Source: Enoplolaimus lenunculus (Eukaryota; Nematoda; Enoplea; Enoplida; Thoracostomopsidae). Taken from it: a DNA stretch of 64,000 nt. The notes under the pieces were generated by a model. It made no database searches, was not told the origin of the DNA, and saw nothing but the letters and a program-made list of their open reading frames with translations. The DNA lies in contig JASANG010003995.1 in NCBI GenBank assembly GCA_030248215.1, positions 124,001 through 188,000 on the forward strand, written 5' to 3'. The translations under genes and the position numbers were made by a program. Position 1 is the stretch's first letter. The number at the start of each line of letters is the position of its first letter. This document shows, one piece after another, positions 33,933 through 48,900 of this stretch.

Positions 33933-36900
33933 ATGCACGTATTTTGGGAAGGTTCCGACTGGCCTGGGGCAAAGGTAGATCAACCGATAACATGGCTCTC
34001 ATGGGTTGCCCTGGAAAACAGTCCGAACGAGGTAAGTTTTTGAGTATATCAGGTTTTTACCAGATTCCCGCAAAAAATCAATTCCGATTGCGGCACTGCA
34101 GAACGTGGGAACCGGAACCTTTAAGGTGTTATGGTCAGGGTGCAACCGGAATTACAATTTACCGGAACCGGAACCGGAATTTGAAAATTTTACCGGAACC
34201 GGAAAGTGAAAAATGCATTTCACCAAAATTTCATTTTAATCTTATTTTTTTGCTCTATTATTTGTGAAACAAGCTTAGTCGAACATAGGTATTTATTTTA
34301 TTTGTTGTATTTTACATTTTCATCATCGACTGAAGTGAAATCCACCATCAATGGCTTATATTCGGAGTACAAGTGGCTTTCAAAAGAGATTCTTAAAAAT
34401 TAGCAAAGTTAATAAAACGGCCAAATTATAATACCGGAATTTTTAAATCCGGTAAAAATTTACCGGAACCGGAACCGGAAGGTGAAAAAATGCCGAAACC
34501 GGAATTCCGGTTGCACCCTGGTTATGGTAAATGATTTTAACATTGAAAAAGTTTGTAGTTGCTAAATTACAACGTTCCAACAGCAACCAAGGTGCGACCG
34601 GATATTAATTTACCGGATAGTGGAGCCGGATATTGACTTGTTTACGTTTTGATACGTTTTCAGCTACTTTTAACTTGTGTACGCGAGCGAGAGTTAAACG
34701 CATTTTCGCGTTAAAAGTTTAATGTTATCAGCAGAAATTATAAACTTTATAACAGACGGAAACCTTAAGGACGCTAAAAATACAGCGAAAAATAAATTAC
34801 TTTAACATATGCAATATTCAGTATCCGGTTCCTGTTCCGGGAAGAAAATACCCGGTCGCACCCTGGTTTTACTGTATATATTTGGAACCACCACCGCAAA
34901 TATCCTGTGTTCGGTAGAATTATACCGGAACACAGGGTGCAAAGCGAAACTGGATAATACCGGAATCGGAACAGCAAATTTATACCGGAGTCAGAATCGG
35001 AATCGGAACTACAAATTTTGTGATTATACGGATTATTTGTAATAACAACTATGATATTGATGTAGGGTGTCGGTTCGCTGGCAACTATTCTCAAAAACGT
35101 CGCATGAACAGATAAGCAGTTATTTTTGTTTCTGTAAAGGTAAGCTACAATCAATTATTGATAAGTTAAGTCATCGAAAACAACTTAATACATAAATGAT
35201 ACAGAATTTTTATACAACATATCACAACAAGTAGGGCTAAAATTAAAATGTCGAAATTCCGATTCCGATTGATTGTGCAATCAGAATCGGAATCGGAATT
35301 CCGATTGTACCTGCCGAAACCGGATATGGATATTCCTTTTTGCCTATATTAAAACGGAACCGGATATCTGGTCGCACCCTGACAGCAACTACATTTCACA
35401 GCAAGCAGAACCAGGAATTTACTTTTTCGGCGGAAAAAGAACTGGAACAGATGTTGGCAAGATATTATGTCTCTGAATGTTCTGCTGATTGAGTATAACG
35501 CGTAATGAAATATGTTATTTAATAGCCTATTTTGCATAGATAGTTGAAAATGTGAGGAACTCGCAAACCAAGCACATGCACTAATTTTTTAATTTTAAGC
35601 TGATAAGTCATAATTTGCCGCAAAGCTGTAAAAATATTTGGTGCTGTGTCTTTGAATGTTGGAACAGGAACCGAAATCTAAAATTGTTTGCGTTTTCAGT
35701 AATGTTTTTGCAGCACTGCGCGACCGGATACCAAAAAACTAGGCAATCGGACAATTGAGCGAAGCTCGAAATTTCGCCAAGCATTTTATTTTTTGTTCTC
35801 AGGGTCGAAACTTGAAATGTGGACGTCTATCTGACGAAAACCTCAGGGACCGCTGATCGGATTTTGATAAACTTTTTTGTGTGAAAGGCTGTTATCCTGG
35901 GGTGTTAATCTCGCATTAAGTTCTTTAACTCATTAAGCCTAAATTAAGACGTTACTGACATTTGATTGCTTGTAACTATAATAATCAGTGAAATAGTTCC
36001 AAAAAATCCTATTTTAGGCCTAACCAATTAAACTAATATGAAAATTAGTTATTTGCTAATTCATTGATCGGCGTTGTAGGTTTATAACCCATTTACTCAG
36101 ATTTCCCGCACCCAAAAACTCTTCAGTGCTGAAATTAGATTTGCTTATACCCCAAATAACCAGTCGTAGTAGAACTACATGTATTGAGCGAAGCGCGGAT
36201 ATATACTTACTTATTTTTTAATCATTTTATATATGCAGTCTAGTCAAATGTTCTTAGCTTATAACACACAAACGTACAGTTTTATCTATTAATTTTCCAA
36301 TTAAGCTAATATACAACTTAATTATAAGCTAACTAATCAGTGATCGGTTTTTGGTGGGTTATACATAATTTATTCACATTTCTAGCACACGAAAACCATT
36401 ATAGTGGCCAGCCTGCATTCGTCTAATAATCAGTAAAATGATTAAAAACTCCTAATTTAGTCTTATCGATTATGCTGATATTCAAATTAGCTAACTACTC
36501 AGTTATAGATTTTGGAGGTTTCCAAACACTTTATTCAAATTTCTCGCACCCAGACTCTTTAATTCTGAAATTAGATTGCTTGTGACCCTAACAGTTAGTG
36601 AAATATTGTAAAAAGTCCTAATGTAGGCTTATCAATTATGCTTATTTGCAAATTAGGTAGGCGGAGGTGCGGAATCGGGGGCCCTTAGGGTTTTGATAAA
36701 AGTGATTCATCCTATAGATCTAGACGAGCTGGAATTCTACGGTACTATTTTCATGCCTGCATGACCATCGGTTCAAAAGTTATGACCCTCGAAATCATAG
36801 TGCAAACACGCGCAGATTGAAACAACAAGTATCTATCATTCACATGTCTGTAAAATTTAAGCTTAAACAGTTTGTTATTTACGCAAATTTGATTGCTGTA

Positions 36901-39900
36901 AGGGCCGTAACTACTGAACCGAGGGCCCTGTAGCGCTAAAAATTGTATCGTTGAACCAGCGCGTCCGTCAAAATCTATATAATAAAACATTTTTGAGCGA
37001 AGTGGAACTCGGAGGGAAGCTCGGAGTTTCGCGAAGCGGTTTATATTGTGTGCTCGAGAGTCGAAAGGTGGATGTCCGTCCGAAAAGAATCTCATCAACA
37101 GGTGAACCGATTTTCATAAACTTTTTTGTTTGAAAGCTTCCTCAGATTCCTCGTACCCAAAAAACTTTACACTGATAATTAGATCGCTTGTACTCCTGAT
37201 AATTAGTGAAATACAGTGAAAAGTCTAATTTAGGCTTAATCAATTATGCAAATTATCCTGTAGCTAATAAATGGCTTAAAATGCTAAAATCCCAATGCGA
37301 GATTAACACCCAGGATAATAAGCTTTCAAACGTTTGTCAAAATATCTCCAATGGTTCCTGTGGTTCTCGTAAGACGGACGGACATCCACCTTTCGAACCC
37401 CCGAGTACAAAACAAAACGCTTCGCGAAACTCTAAGTTTCGCTCTTAGTTTCGGTTCGTACAATTAGTGAAACAATTTTAAAAGTCATAATTTAGGCTTA
37501 ACCAATTATGCAAATTAGCCTGTAGCTAATAAATGACTTAAAATATTAAAATCCCAATGTGAGATTAACAACCAGGATAATAAGTTTTCAAACAAAAAAG
37601 TTTGTCAAAATATGTCCAGTGGTTCCTGTGGTTCTCGTATAACCAAATTAAAATACCGGTTTCGAATGTCCATTTCTTGACGGAACCCGTTATCTTATCG
37701 CTGTATGTTTTGCAGTGAAGCTGTGCAAACAAAAATGATCAATAAACTGAAACCACATTCCCGACCTTAGTTTTTTCTCGGAAGAAGAGCGCTGCTTACT
37801 TTGTCGCTAAAATTTGCCAGTTTTTGGTAACTCCGCTGCATATGTTTACATAAATTCATGTAGTGATGTTTAACAGGGTTATCTTAGCGCTGGCTCGCAA
37901 CACGGCACTGTTGGAATAACTTTGACGAGTACGAAAACAAGCTCCGCATCTGCAACATCCACCACATCGACCGGTGAAGCTGGATCTTCAGCGTTAAATG
38001 CATGGAACGAAACGACCGAGACTACTTTAGCGGACTCGCGACATTTAAACTACAATTTGCGTGGACATCGTACTGCTGTATGTTTTATATACGTTAACAT
38101 ATATGTCAGGGTGCAAGGCGGAACTGGATTATGTCAGAACCGGAATCGGTATCGGATAGAAATTTTGTGACTGTACCGATAATTTGTATATTCGTACTTG
38201 CTTCAGAACAGTGGCGTTTTAGCTTTTTTGTTAAGAACTTTATATTAACTAAATACCTAAAACCATGTCTAAATCATTTTTATTGAAATATTTTGTGTAT
38301 GTAAAACGGACGTATCAGAATGCAACCGTGTATGAATTTTCTGGATAGCGGAATTAGTGCTGAATAGTGAATTTTATCATCTAAATTTGTAAATTTGAAG
38401 TAAATTTGTGTCGCTCATAATTGTAACAGGTACAAATCGTTGAATGGAATTCCTGGCACAAAAAGCTTGCCAGCTGTGATGAAAGTGGAGTGTGTTATGT
38501 ATGGATATGTCACGAAGACCGGTGGTCAGTCGAATTGGTAAATGATAGAGGAATTCGAGTATGTTAATGTGATTTGTTTGTCTCATTTTCCTGGAATTTT
38601 CCTAATCCGCTGAGTGCGTAGAAGCTGGCTGGTGGCGAAGTGTGCGGAAGCAGATGTAAATTTTTGTTCCTTACAATTTGTTTTCTTGTGGTTAGCGCCT
38701 TCACTAGATATACCAGTCGTAGTGGGAAATTAGTTATTAGCTAACTATTCATTTATTGGTTTTGGAGGTTTGTAAACAATTTATTCAGATTCCTCGAGCT
38801 CAAAAACTCTTCAGTAACCCTAATAATTTGAGAAATAATTTACAAAGCCATCATTTAAGGTTATCAATTAAGCAAACATGCAAATTACCTATTAGCTAAC
38901 TATTGAATTATCGGTTTTGGAGGTTTGTAAACAATTGTTTACAATTCCTCGTACCTAAAAACCCTTTAGTGCTTAAATTATATTGCTTTTAACCTTAATA
39001 ATTAGTGAAATATTGTAAAAAGTCCTAATTTAGGCTTATAAACTATGCTAATATGCAAATTATCTATTAGCTAACTGCTCAATTATTGGTTTTGGAGGTT
39101 TGTAAACAGTCTATGCTGCAGGGTTCCAATCGGAACTGGATTTTGTCGGAAGCGCAATCGGAATCGGAATCAAATATTTCTGTCGGAACCGAAATCGGAA
39201 TCAAGTTTTAGTAATTTTATTAAAGAGTTAAAGGTGTATTACTTCACTTTTTTTGCAGTATGTCTGTTTCCCAAACTTCACAGTTTCAGTAAAAATTGTT
39301 TATATAGCTGACTTAATACACGTAACAACTCGGAATATTTAATAAGAAATAACCAACAGAATAATTGCAAATGAACGAAACAAAACGAAACAAACAAAAT
39401 CTAACTTCAATCATCTTAAAAACTCATAACCGAAAAATCAGAATTCCGGCATCGGAACAGCAGTCAGCCGGAATCGAAATCGGAAGTCAAGCTTTGCCGG
39501 AATTTTAGCCGGAATCGGAATTCCAATGGAACCCTGCTATGCAGATTCCTCGCACAAAAAACCTTTTAATGCAGATTCTTGTCGGACGGACACGCGGACA
39601 GACGGACGGACGGACATCACATTTCGACCCCAGGGTACAAAACATAAAACGCTTTGTGAAAAGCTCGGAGTTTCGATTCGCTCAATAATGCGCGTATCTC
39701 CAGCATATACCATGCCTCAGCCTGCAATTTATGAGCAGCGTTACAGCTGATGTAAACCTTATTTCTTAAAAATCTGGCAACAGAAATTATTTTTGCCTTT
39801 GCAGGGGCTGAGGTTCGCTATTTGGGCACCAATTACAACAGCCCTACTCAAGATTTCACCCCCTTTAACAATTTTTCGTTCCTTAATTTCCCGTGTACGA

Positions 39901-42900
39901 TTCAGTGTTAAACGCACAAGGTGGAAAATGTGTATATACAATACGGATTTGATTTGTGTTTATTAGTTATACGTATATACAATAATGTTTTTGACTATGT
40001 GCTTAGTTATAGGCGTAGCTAAACACCAGGGTGCATCCAGAATTCCAATTCTGATTAGAATTCCGATTCAAAACGAGTTCCGATTCCGATTCCATTTAGA
40101 TTAAATTTTTATCCTACTTGTTCTGATACGTTGCATGAAATTTCTGGATCATTTATCGATAAATTGCTTTCGATGAAGTAACTTATCAAGAATTGATGGT
40201 TGTTTAGCTTTTCAGAACCAGAAATCATCATTAATTTGTTCATGCGACGTTTTTGAAAATTGTTGCCAGCCAACATTCACCCTAAAATCAATATTATATT
40301 TGACAATACAAATTATCAGTACGGTTACAAAATTTCCAATTCCGCTTTGTACCCTGCTAAACACTGGTGGTGGAAAAAGTAAGAAGGTTAGCTCAGGGGA
40401 AGGGTCGGAGTAGAACTCAATTGAAATTCACTTTTAGGTTGATTTTTTTGTTTTACTTCAATGTCAAAACTTAAGCTTCTTAGCTTGTCCAGAAACGCAT
40501 CTCCAACAAAATGCCTAGTATTTCAACATGTAAAAAGCTGTTTTATGACATTCGGGACCGCAACCGCAAGTATCCGTGTCTTCTAGATTTATACAGGGTA
40601 CGGATGCGATGTATGGATGCTATGTTTATTGCCGGATATTAAACTTGAATCGAATTTCCAGTCGATTCTTTGAACTTTTTTGCAGATCGGAACCTAATAA
40701 ACCGAAACATTACGTGAACCAAAACTTCGACGAGTAATGCGCTAAGAGCATATGATTGCGTATAGGCAAAATACACAGGAAATTGAACGTGACGTCTAGT
40801 TATCTGGGTTTTCATGTCTAATTTTAGATACGAAACTTTAGTTGGTCACCCAGTGGTGATCTAACACTTATAACATACTCTGATAACTTTGTTCTTGTCG
40901 GGTCTGAGCAAGGCCAACGCATTTGGTCGACGAATCTTGATGCCGACACTACAATTCTGTCTGGTGCTTGGCTACCAGACGAACATGGGGTAAGTCGATA
41001 ATGATTTTCATTGTGTTTTTAAGTCAAATTTTTAATCTGTATGCGGCAAGATACGTTTAGTGGTTTAAGCGTTTAATATTAAGAGCGAAAACTTCTAATT
41101 GGGACAATGCACACACTACATACTTTTTGGTAGTGAAGATATAGGAACTTTGTTTATCGAAAAGTTTGCATATACATATATGCGATTTTGAGCTCGTTCT
41201 GATGCAGAAAATAGAAGAAACTAATAAACAAACCGAAAAATGTTTTTAAATCAATAAAACATAATGTGTAAAATAGTAAATTATAAGTAACCTAAAAGCC
41301 AAGCTTAATCCTAGCGTAAGCTGATCTAGACTCATTCTGAGTAACCAGCGTTTAAAAATATGCAAGGTGTTTTGGTTTTGCGCTACTGTTGAAAGGTTTT
41401 CAGCGTTTTAGTGCGCGGTTTCTAGTTTCAGTTTAGCTAAATTACGTTGTGAAACCATTTAGGTTGTTTTGGGTACTAAACTTGGCGAACTAATCCTAAT
41501 GAATAGCGAAGGCGGAATGGTCGGCCGGTATATCATTTTTCGCGATAACGCTATAGTGCAACTTGCTTGGTCATCAGTTAGAGCTTCAGGTAGGTTTACC
41601 ACTTGATTGGATGAACGTAGATTTGAATCAAATTGTTACTTGATAATAGCTTTAAAGAAACCTATATTAATAAAATTACTGGAAACGAGCCGCAAAATTT
41701 GTTTCAAAATGTTCTTAGTTTCAACGTAAAGCACGGTGCAACCGGAATTCCGGTTTCGGTATTTTTCAGCTTCCGGTTTCGGTAAATTCCGGCATTAAAT
41801 TTTGGTCAATAGAATTTAAGCATTTTACTAAGCAATAACCACAAAAACTAAATAGATTTCGTGAATATAGTTTAAAAACCTTGACAGTGCCCGAAAATAA
41901 ACCCTCGAAGGTAGCTTTCGCTCCCGTGGACAATAAAGATCTAAAATACAGAAAACTAAGTAAATACGTATCTTCAACTAAGGTTATTTCAACAATAGTA
42001 TATACGTATTGCAACAAAAATTATCGGAATTTTTCGGTGACATGTTTTTTAACTTTTTCTGTAACATGTATTTTTCACTTTCCGATTTTGTTTTCGATAA
42101 TTTTCTCAATTTCCGGTTCCAGTAAACTGTAATTCCGGTGGCACGTTGGACTCTAACGTAATTATATGTATCTGAAGCCGATCAATGTGCATAAACTATT
42201 AGCGTAGTGCATATGTTTCAGACAGTCAGTCCACTCTTTGTGCAGTCTTCGACAGCGGTGCCGTTTATTTTTTGCGTGGTTGTGATGATGTTGATCCTGT
42301 GATCAGGCATACTAGTCTGGACGGTGAGCAGAATATGAATCCAACCGCAATTCAGTTTGTAATAAATTCAATATCCAGCCTATTGCACTTTTATAAGTAA
42401 TGAAAACGATTTTATTGTGTTCGTTGTTTTCTGCATGTTCGATTTAACCAGGTAGCTAGTCAAAATATTCCCAGCTTCTTGGTGCAACCGTGGTATATCA
42501 GGATACGACCGGGTATCCGGTTCCAGTTTAATGTCCGGCAAAAACCGATATCCGGTTCCGGTACCTGGTGTAAACCTACCGGATGTTTGCGATTGTGGTT
42601 ACGAACAGGATGCAATCGGAACTCTGAATCCAATTAGAATTCCGATTTAAAACGAATTCCGATTCAGCTTGGTGTAAACCTACCGGATGTTTGCGATTGT
42701 GGTTACGAACAGGATGCAATCGGAACTCTGAATCCAATTAGAATTCCGATTTAAAACGAATTCCGATTCAGCTTGCGCAATCAATCGGAATGAAATTTTG
42801 ATATTTTAATTATTGTAATCCTACTTGTTGTGATAGTTGCATAATGCTGTATCATTTTTGTATTAAATTCCTTTCGATGAGTTAACATCAATAATTAGCA

Positions 42901-45900
42901 AAAATCATTGCCAATTTGTTCATGCGACGTTTTTGAAAATTATTGCGAGCCAACAGACACCTTAAATCAACATTATATTTCTCATTTGATAATGCAAATT
43001 ATCCGTACAGTCACAAAATTTGTAGTTCCGATTACGATTCTGGTGTGAATTTGATGTTCCGATTCCGGTGTAATGCAGTTCCGCTTTGTACACTGGTTCC
43101 AAATACCATAAAAATGGTTTTGAAAAGTTGATATATTTGATATCTTGCTAGAATTACCTTTCTGGGCAGGTAAAGGTGTAAGTTTTCACCAACTGAAGTA
43201 GAATGAAAGATCCAAGCTAATAAATTTTAATTCAATACACATATACTTTTGCGTGGCTCAATTGCTTTTAACAGTGTTCATATGTACATGCTAGATCCAG
43301 TTAATATTCGGTTCCGGTATAAAATTCAATATCCGGTTCCGGCGTTAAAAACTATAGCGGGATGCTACCGGATACCAAAAAATGCCGGAGCCGGATGATG
43401 GCATTCAGATATCAAGGCGTAGCTAATCTTTCTTCCTTCCGTGATCTTAGGTATCCTGTGTGTTTACGTGACAAAGCTTACCACCTCACTTTGCCATTCC
43501 TGTTCCTGCATTCAAACATGCAGGAGCCGGAATTTTCACGGTTTTGTGTCAAATTATTTAAATCATTTAAATATTGGAAACTTTGATTTGGAAAAATTGT
43601 TATTTCTAAATGAGTGTTTTGGCAATTAGTTCAGTCGCAAAACTTGATAAAGAAATAGCTGAAAATTCGTTTAAGCCACTTGGTTAGTTTTCTAAAAAGT
43701 CCAGCAGTAATTCCGTTATGAAAATTACTCCAAATCTCGATTGTTCCGGCAAAATCTTGTTCTTATTGTTATTCTGATATCAGGTTTCAAAGATGCAGGA
43801 ATCCTAATTTTTACGGTTTTGTGGCAAATTATTCATAATCATTTTATTTTTGGAAACTTTGTCTAAGAAATTTTATTCCGAAACGAATGTTTTTGCAATT
43901 AGTTCAAGTTTGTTAATAAACTGCTGAAAATTTGCTTAAACCTTTTTTGGCAAGTTTTCTAAAAAGTCCAATTGTAATTCTCGGTGATGAAAATTATTCC
44001 AATTGAAATGAACCGTTTTCGTAACATTTTAATGTTTTATGGTTGCTGGGGTTTAAGTCTTTGCATTAAGTTCGAAGTTTGGCGAAGCGTTTTATAGTTT
44101 GTACTTGAGGGTCGAAAGGTGGATGTTCGTCCGAAAAGAATCGCAGGAACCGCTGAACCAATTTTGACAAACTTTTTTGTTTAGAAGCCAGTTATCCTTA
44201 GCTAATTTCCATATCAGCATAACTGATATGCCGAAATTAGTACTTTTTATAATACTTCACTAATTATTGGGGTTATAAGCAATCTAATTTAGACATAAAG
44301 GGTTTTTGGGTGCGAGGAATCGGAATAAATTGTCTACAAACCTTCAAAGCCGATGATGAACAGTTAGCTAATACGTAGCTAATTTGCATATTAACTTAAG
44401 TGATAAGCATAAATTAGGACATTTTAAACTATTTTATTAATTATTAGGGCTACTCAAGGGTTGTTGGATGCGAGGAATCTGAATAAATTGTTTACAAACC
44501 TCCAAAACCGATAAATGAATAGTTAGCTAATATCTAATTTGCATATTAGCTTAATTGCTTAAGTGTGTTTAAGCTTCGCTCAATACATTGAGGGTTTTTT
44601 GTTCTGTCATAACTGCTTTATAAATGTTTGCGTGTGTCCTCACATATCACGACACAACAATTCGTCAAACAAAACCACGTTTCCCTCCGACTCCGACATT
44701 TTTTGTATCCGGTTGAACCCTGATGTATGTGTGCTTGAATTGTAAACAGAATTTCGTTTGGCTATTGTGTTACGCGATGGTTATATGTTTGAAGATTCTG
44801 TGTGCGCAAATTAGCCAGTTTTTCTAAGAACCAAAACTCAAAATCACAATTATTGAAAGATGATTTGGTAGGATGCATGTGTGCCGCATGATGTTGCTAG
44901 CAATAAATTGAAAACTATCTGTTTAGTGGTTTGTGTTCAATGGTCGTCTAATGCGGAATATTTTGCGGTCGTCGGCATTCGCACCAACGAGAATGACGAA
45001 GGATCGAAAACCAATCATATACAAGTGTATACTGGCGGTGGTTCTCTGATTTTTGATCAAGTTATACCGGGTTCACCAGAGGTATGTTGAGTAGAATACT
45101 CAACCGTCGAAAGAAACATTTTAACAGTTTTTCATTTCGTGTATGTTTGTTTCTTTGTGTTTTTTAAATTTGGATAACGTGCTGAAAATAGTAGGTTAAG
45201 CAAGAACTGTCTAAATTAAGAGATATTTTTGTTATAACAGTCACGCAAAAATCCAGCATGAATTTTGAGGTTAGTATGTAAACATTAATTCTGCATTAAC
45301 ATTATCCCTACCGAATTAGATCTTAGTATTTTGGTGTAATGGTTAAGGATGGATGTAAAAAAACTACCATTTTGTTCAAGTAATTCCTAAGTTTCATAAA
45401 AATCCGGTGAAATTCAAATGAATACTACCTTGGGGTTTTAACCTCGTGATATTTGGTTAAGCCTAAATTAGTACTTTTCTAATTATTAGGGTTACAAGTA
45501 ATCTAATCTCTCTCTGAAGAAATTGTTTACAAACCTTTGAAACCAATAATTTTATACTAAGCTAATAGCTAATTTGCAAATCAGCATAATTGATATTCCT
45601 AAATTAAGACTTTTTACAATGTTTCACTAATAATTAGGGCTACAAGCAATCTAATTTCAGAATTAAAAAGTTTCTGGGTGCGAGGAATCTGACTAAATTG
45701 TTAACAAACCTCCAAAGCCTAAATTGAATAATTAGCTAATTTGCATATTAGCATAATAATTGATAAGCCTAAATTAGGAGTTTCTAAATCACTTCAAAGA
45801 TTGTTACAAGAAAGTAGACGGGCCAAAATATGCATTTGTGCTTTATAAGCTTGGAATGTTTAACTCGACTGATTTAAAAGGCATGTTCGAGGTTCGCTCA

Positions 45901-48900
45901 ATACATATATTTCCACTACGACTGGTATTACAACTGTTCCAATTCTCAAGGCAGTTGTTTTACAAGCAGCTTACTCTGCACATTATAAGGTATTTAAGGA
46001 TCTTGTTTGTTTGCAATCTTATATTTTTAGTCATTTTGAGTTTCTATTAGCCCTCTATATTTTGAGTTCTTTTAGAAATCTGTGACAGCATTTTCGTGGG
46101 GATTTGCAGACACTCGAGTGTTCATTGCAGTTGAAAACGAACTTATTGTTGGCGTAGTACACACTGATGTTCCGCCTTTATACTTGGTGGCTGCGTACCA
46201 GGTTTGGAGAAATTTGTCGTCTCCAAAAGCGATTAAAAGTTTGCCAGTCTCTGTTCTGGAAAAACGAATGATCGAAGCGCAAGCGCGTCATACCTTGCAG
46301 GTATATTAAACATTAAGAACTTTAGAACGGTTAGGTTTTTAACAGCCAATATAATGATATATTATATATAATAGTTTACCCCAAGGTATGGCCTAAGTAA
46401 TTAAGAAGTAACGAGCGAGTGCATGTTTGGTTCCGATAAAAGCGACATCTGACCTGGAAATTCTGTGGCTGTGGATTTCAGTATCTTTGGTATTCGCCCG
46501 AACTCTTTTACAAATAGCAAATCTAGTTTCTTAAGATCCCAGCATACTGTGCCCTATATTTGCACTATCTGCACCGAAATATGGTTGCCAGCGGCATCTT
46601 CACTTTGAAGATTTCAAGCTAGCATAATTAATGCTGCTACATTTCCAGATTTCGCAACATATCAAGCTATCGTTACTTATAGTATACATGCTTCTTTTAT
46701 GCTAGGAGGTTCGGGTTGTAATTTAGTGTCATGTACCGGATGCTGACAATTTAATCGATTATGTTTGTCGACCAAATGCGCATCGGTGGTATTGCACGAT
46801 TATTCCTGAGCCACATTTTGCCACACGACTAACTGCAACTTATACGTTATGTGTCGAATATCTTGGTGGACATGTGCCCGTTCTGCGTGGTAGACAAATC
46901 AACAAGTTCCGACCTGAATTTGAAATTCGACTTTACCGTTTGGACGAAGGTTAGCGTTTGTAAGACTCCATTGAACAGGACGGAATCAAAAGGTAAAATT
47001 GCATGAACTGAAAAATCCCATGTCTTCGGTAATGCGGGAAACAGTTACTGAAAAATTTTCTATTACATTTTGAAAAATAACTTTTAAAGCCTATTTGCGT
47101 TGTTATGCCTAGCGAATTAAAATATAAGGTTTATATTTTCTATTTCTACGATTGAAACAAAATCTTTGTCGTATTCGGGCTGCGAAATTCATTTATTTAT
47201 GGCCCGATTGTAATGACCTGTATCTCAACGCCGATCCTGACCTTAGTTCGAGCTCAAGTTATCTCAGCTGATGCGTATCAGGCGTGGTGAATGTTGTGCT
47301 GTTTCAGATACAATTACCAAACCTGGCGACGAATCTACGATTACGAATTTTGATGAAATACAATACATTAGCGAAGGTCAGTTATAAAACTAGACAAACC
47401 GTAGTATTTCACTTTATGATCTGAGTTCTCCCTGGTTGGGGGACAAAGACAAGTACCCCGCTTTTGGTGCACCTTTTCTGTAATTGTATCCGAACAAACA
47501 TATATTTCTGAAATATCAGAAAATGTAGATTATATTATTGAAGACGTAAGTAAAACAATTTAAAATTATACTATTATTTTCCGAGTTATGTATATTATGA
47601 TATCAAACAGAAACACAAATCAATTCATGCGTACATTGTTACTGTAACGCTAATTATGATCGGAGCTTTGCTAGTTTTCTGGGTTTAATTCCCGGTTTAT
47701 ACTCCCGTTTTCGTGACCTATAAACTTACATGCTCAGTGCTTTCATCAGTCTACATTCAACTTTATCCTTTCGGTATCAGTGTTAAACATAATATATTTT
47801 TTATGTTGGGGGAACTAATGGCTCAGACAGCTAATTTTCTATCAAGAAATTGCTCACGTTTCTCTTACCAACGCTTGCGTACGCACAACAAGTGCTCTTT
47901 TTGTCTTGTGTTACGTACTCTCATTCTAAATAGGTGGTAACTTACTCAACAGTGTCCGGATACAATTTGAAAACATTGCCTGAGTTTTGCTAAGGTTTAG
48001 CAAATATCTACTTCTAATATTTCGTTCTTTAATTATCATTAGTACCGGTTCTGGTCCTATGAATCTTCTATATAATCCACGTCTGACTAATTCGTCCGCT
48101 AAGTCGTTACCTGTTACAATGACCCGAAACACACACTAATAAAACCTCATTACATTGTGAAACTCGTTTAATTTTTAATCGACATTCGTTTACAGTTTCG
48201 ACTTCATTTTAATAATGTGTAAAGCTTTCAATGCTGCCTGGCTATTTGATATGATAAGTATTTTCTTCTCAACTATGTTAATTTCTGTTAGCTCTTCAGC
48301 GCATGTTTTGGTTACAAAGCTTTCTGTCTGAAAACCTGACATAATACTCTCCTAGTGATCGACGGACCATAAAATGCTGTGCGAAAATTGCAGCACCCGC
48401 TAATTTTCTTGTTGCACCTTTAACTGCAGATACATCAGTGTAACATACTATACTATAATCATTTTCTTCGAAAATCTCTCAAAAAATTGCTCCAATGTAT
48501 TCTAGATGGAAATAACACATTCCATGTTGGTTTATCTTCTGGAGAAAAACTGAGTACTTCAAGTTGATTATCTCAACCGAGTAGTCCCGATGTCATCTAA
48601 TACAAGAAACGTCATCAGTCATTGATAGTTTACTAATTCAATTTAGTTCTGAATTCCTTCTTTCATTTTTTCAAGAACTATTGGAAGCAAGTTTAACATA
48701 GTTTATATACTAATCTGCGGAGTTGACTTGCCCGCTCCTGATATCATCAGGCAAGCCATTCTCGATATCATCTTGGGTAACTTGCTTTGCATAAGTTTTC
48801 AATGTAAGTCTGTGCCACCATACTAGTGCTTCATAACAGACTACTGGTAAGACTATCATTCTATGTATGAACAAAATAGTTTGAGGATTTAGACCCCACG

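Larger units (their letters stand above)
33933..45081 (+). other. TULP4: TULP4 exons 1-7: WD40 propeller region
   Basis: Exon 2 starts [18 protein letters not shown], equivalent to GWLATGNGRGVVGVTFTS of vertebrate TULP4. Exon 3 holds [13 protein letters not shown] and VCYVWI with [13 protein letters not shown]. Exon 4 holds [20 protein letters not shown]. Exon 5 holds [17 protein letters not shown]. Exon 6 holds [14 protein letters not shown]. Exon 7 holds [16 protein letters not shown]. Order and spacing match the family. Intron 1 is 3.8 kb and intron 6 is 2.6 kb; both are mainly MITEs and tandem repeats. Confidence 0.9.

Noticed and set aside
41766-42132. Open frames of 83 codons on both strands
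   Set aside because: They lie wholly inside a hAT-like MITE in a TULP4 intron.
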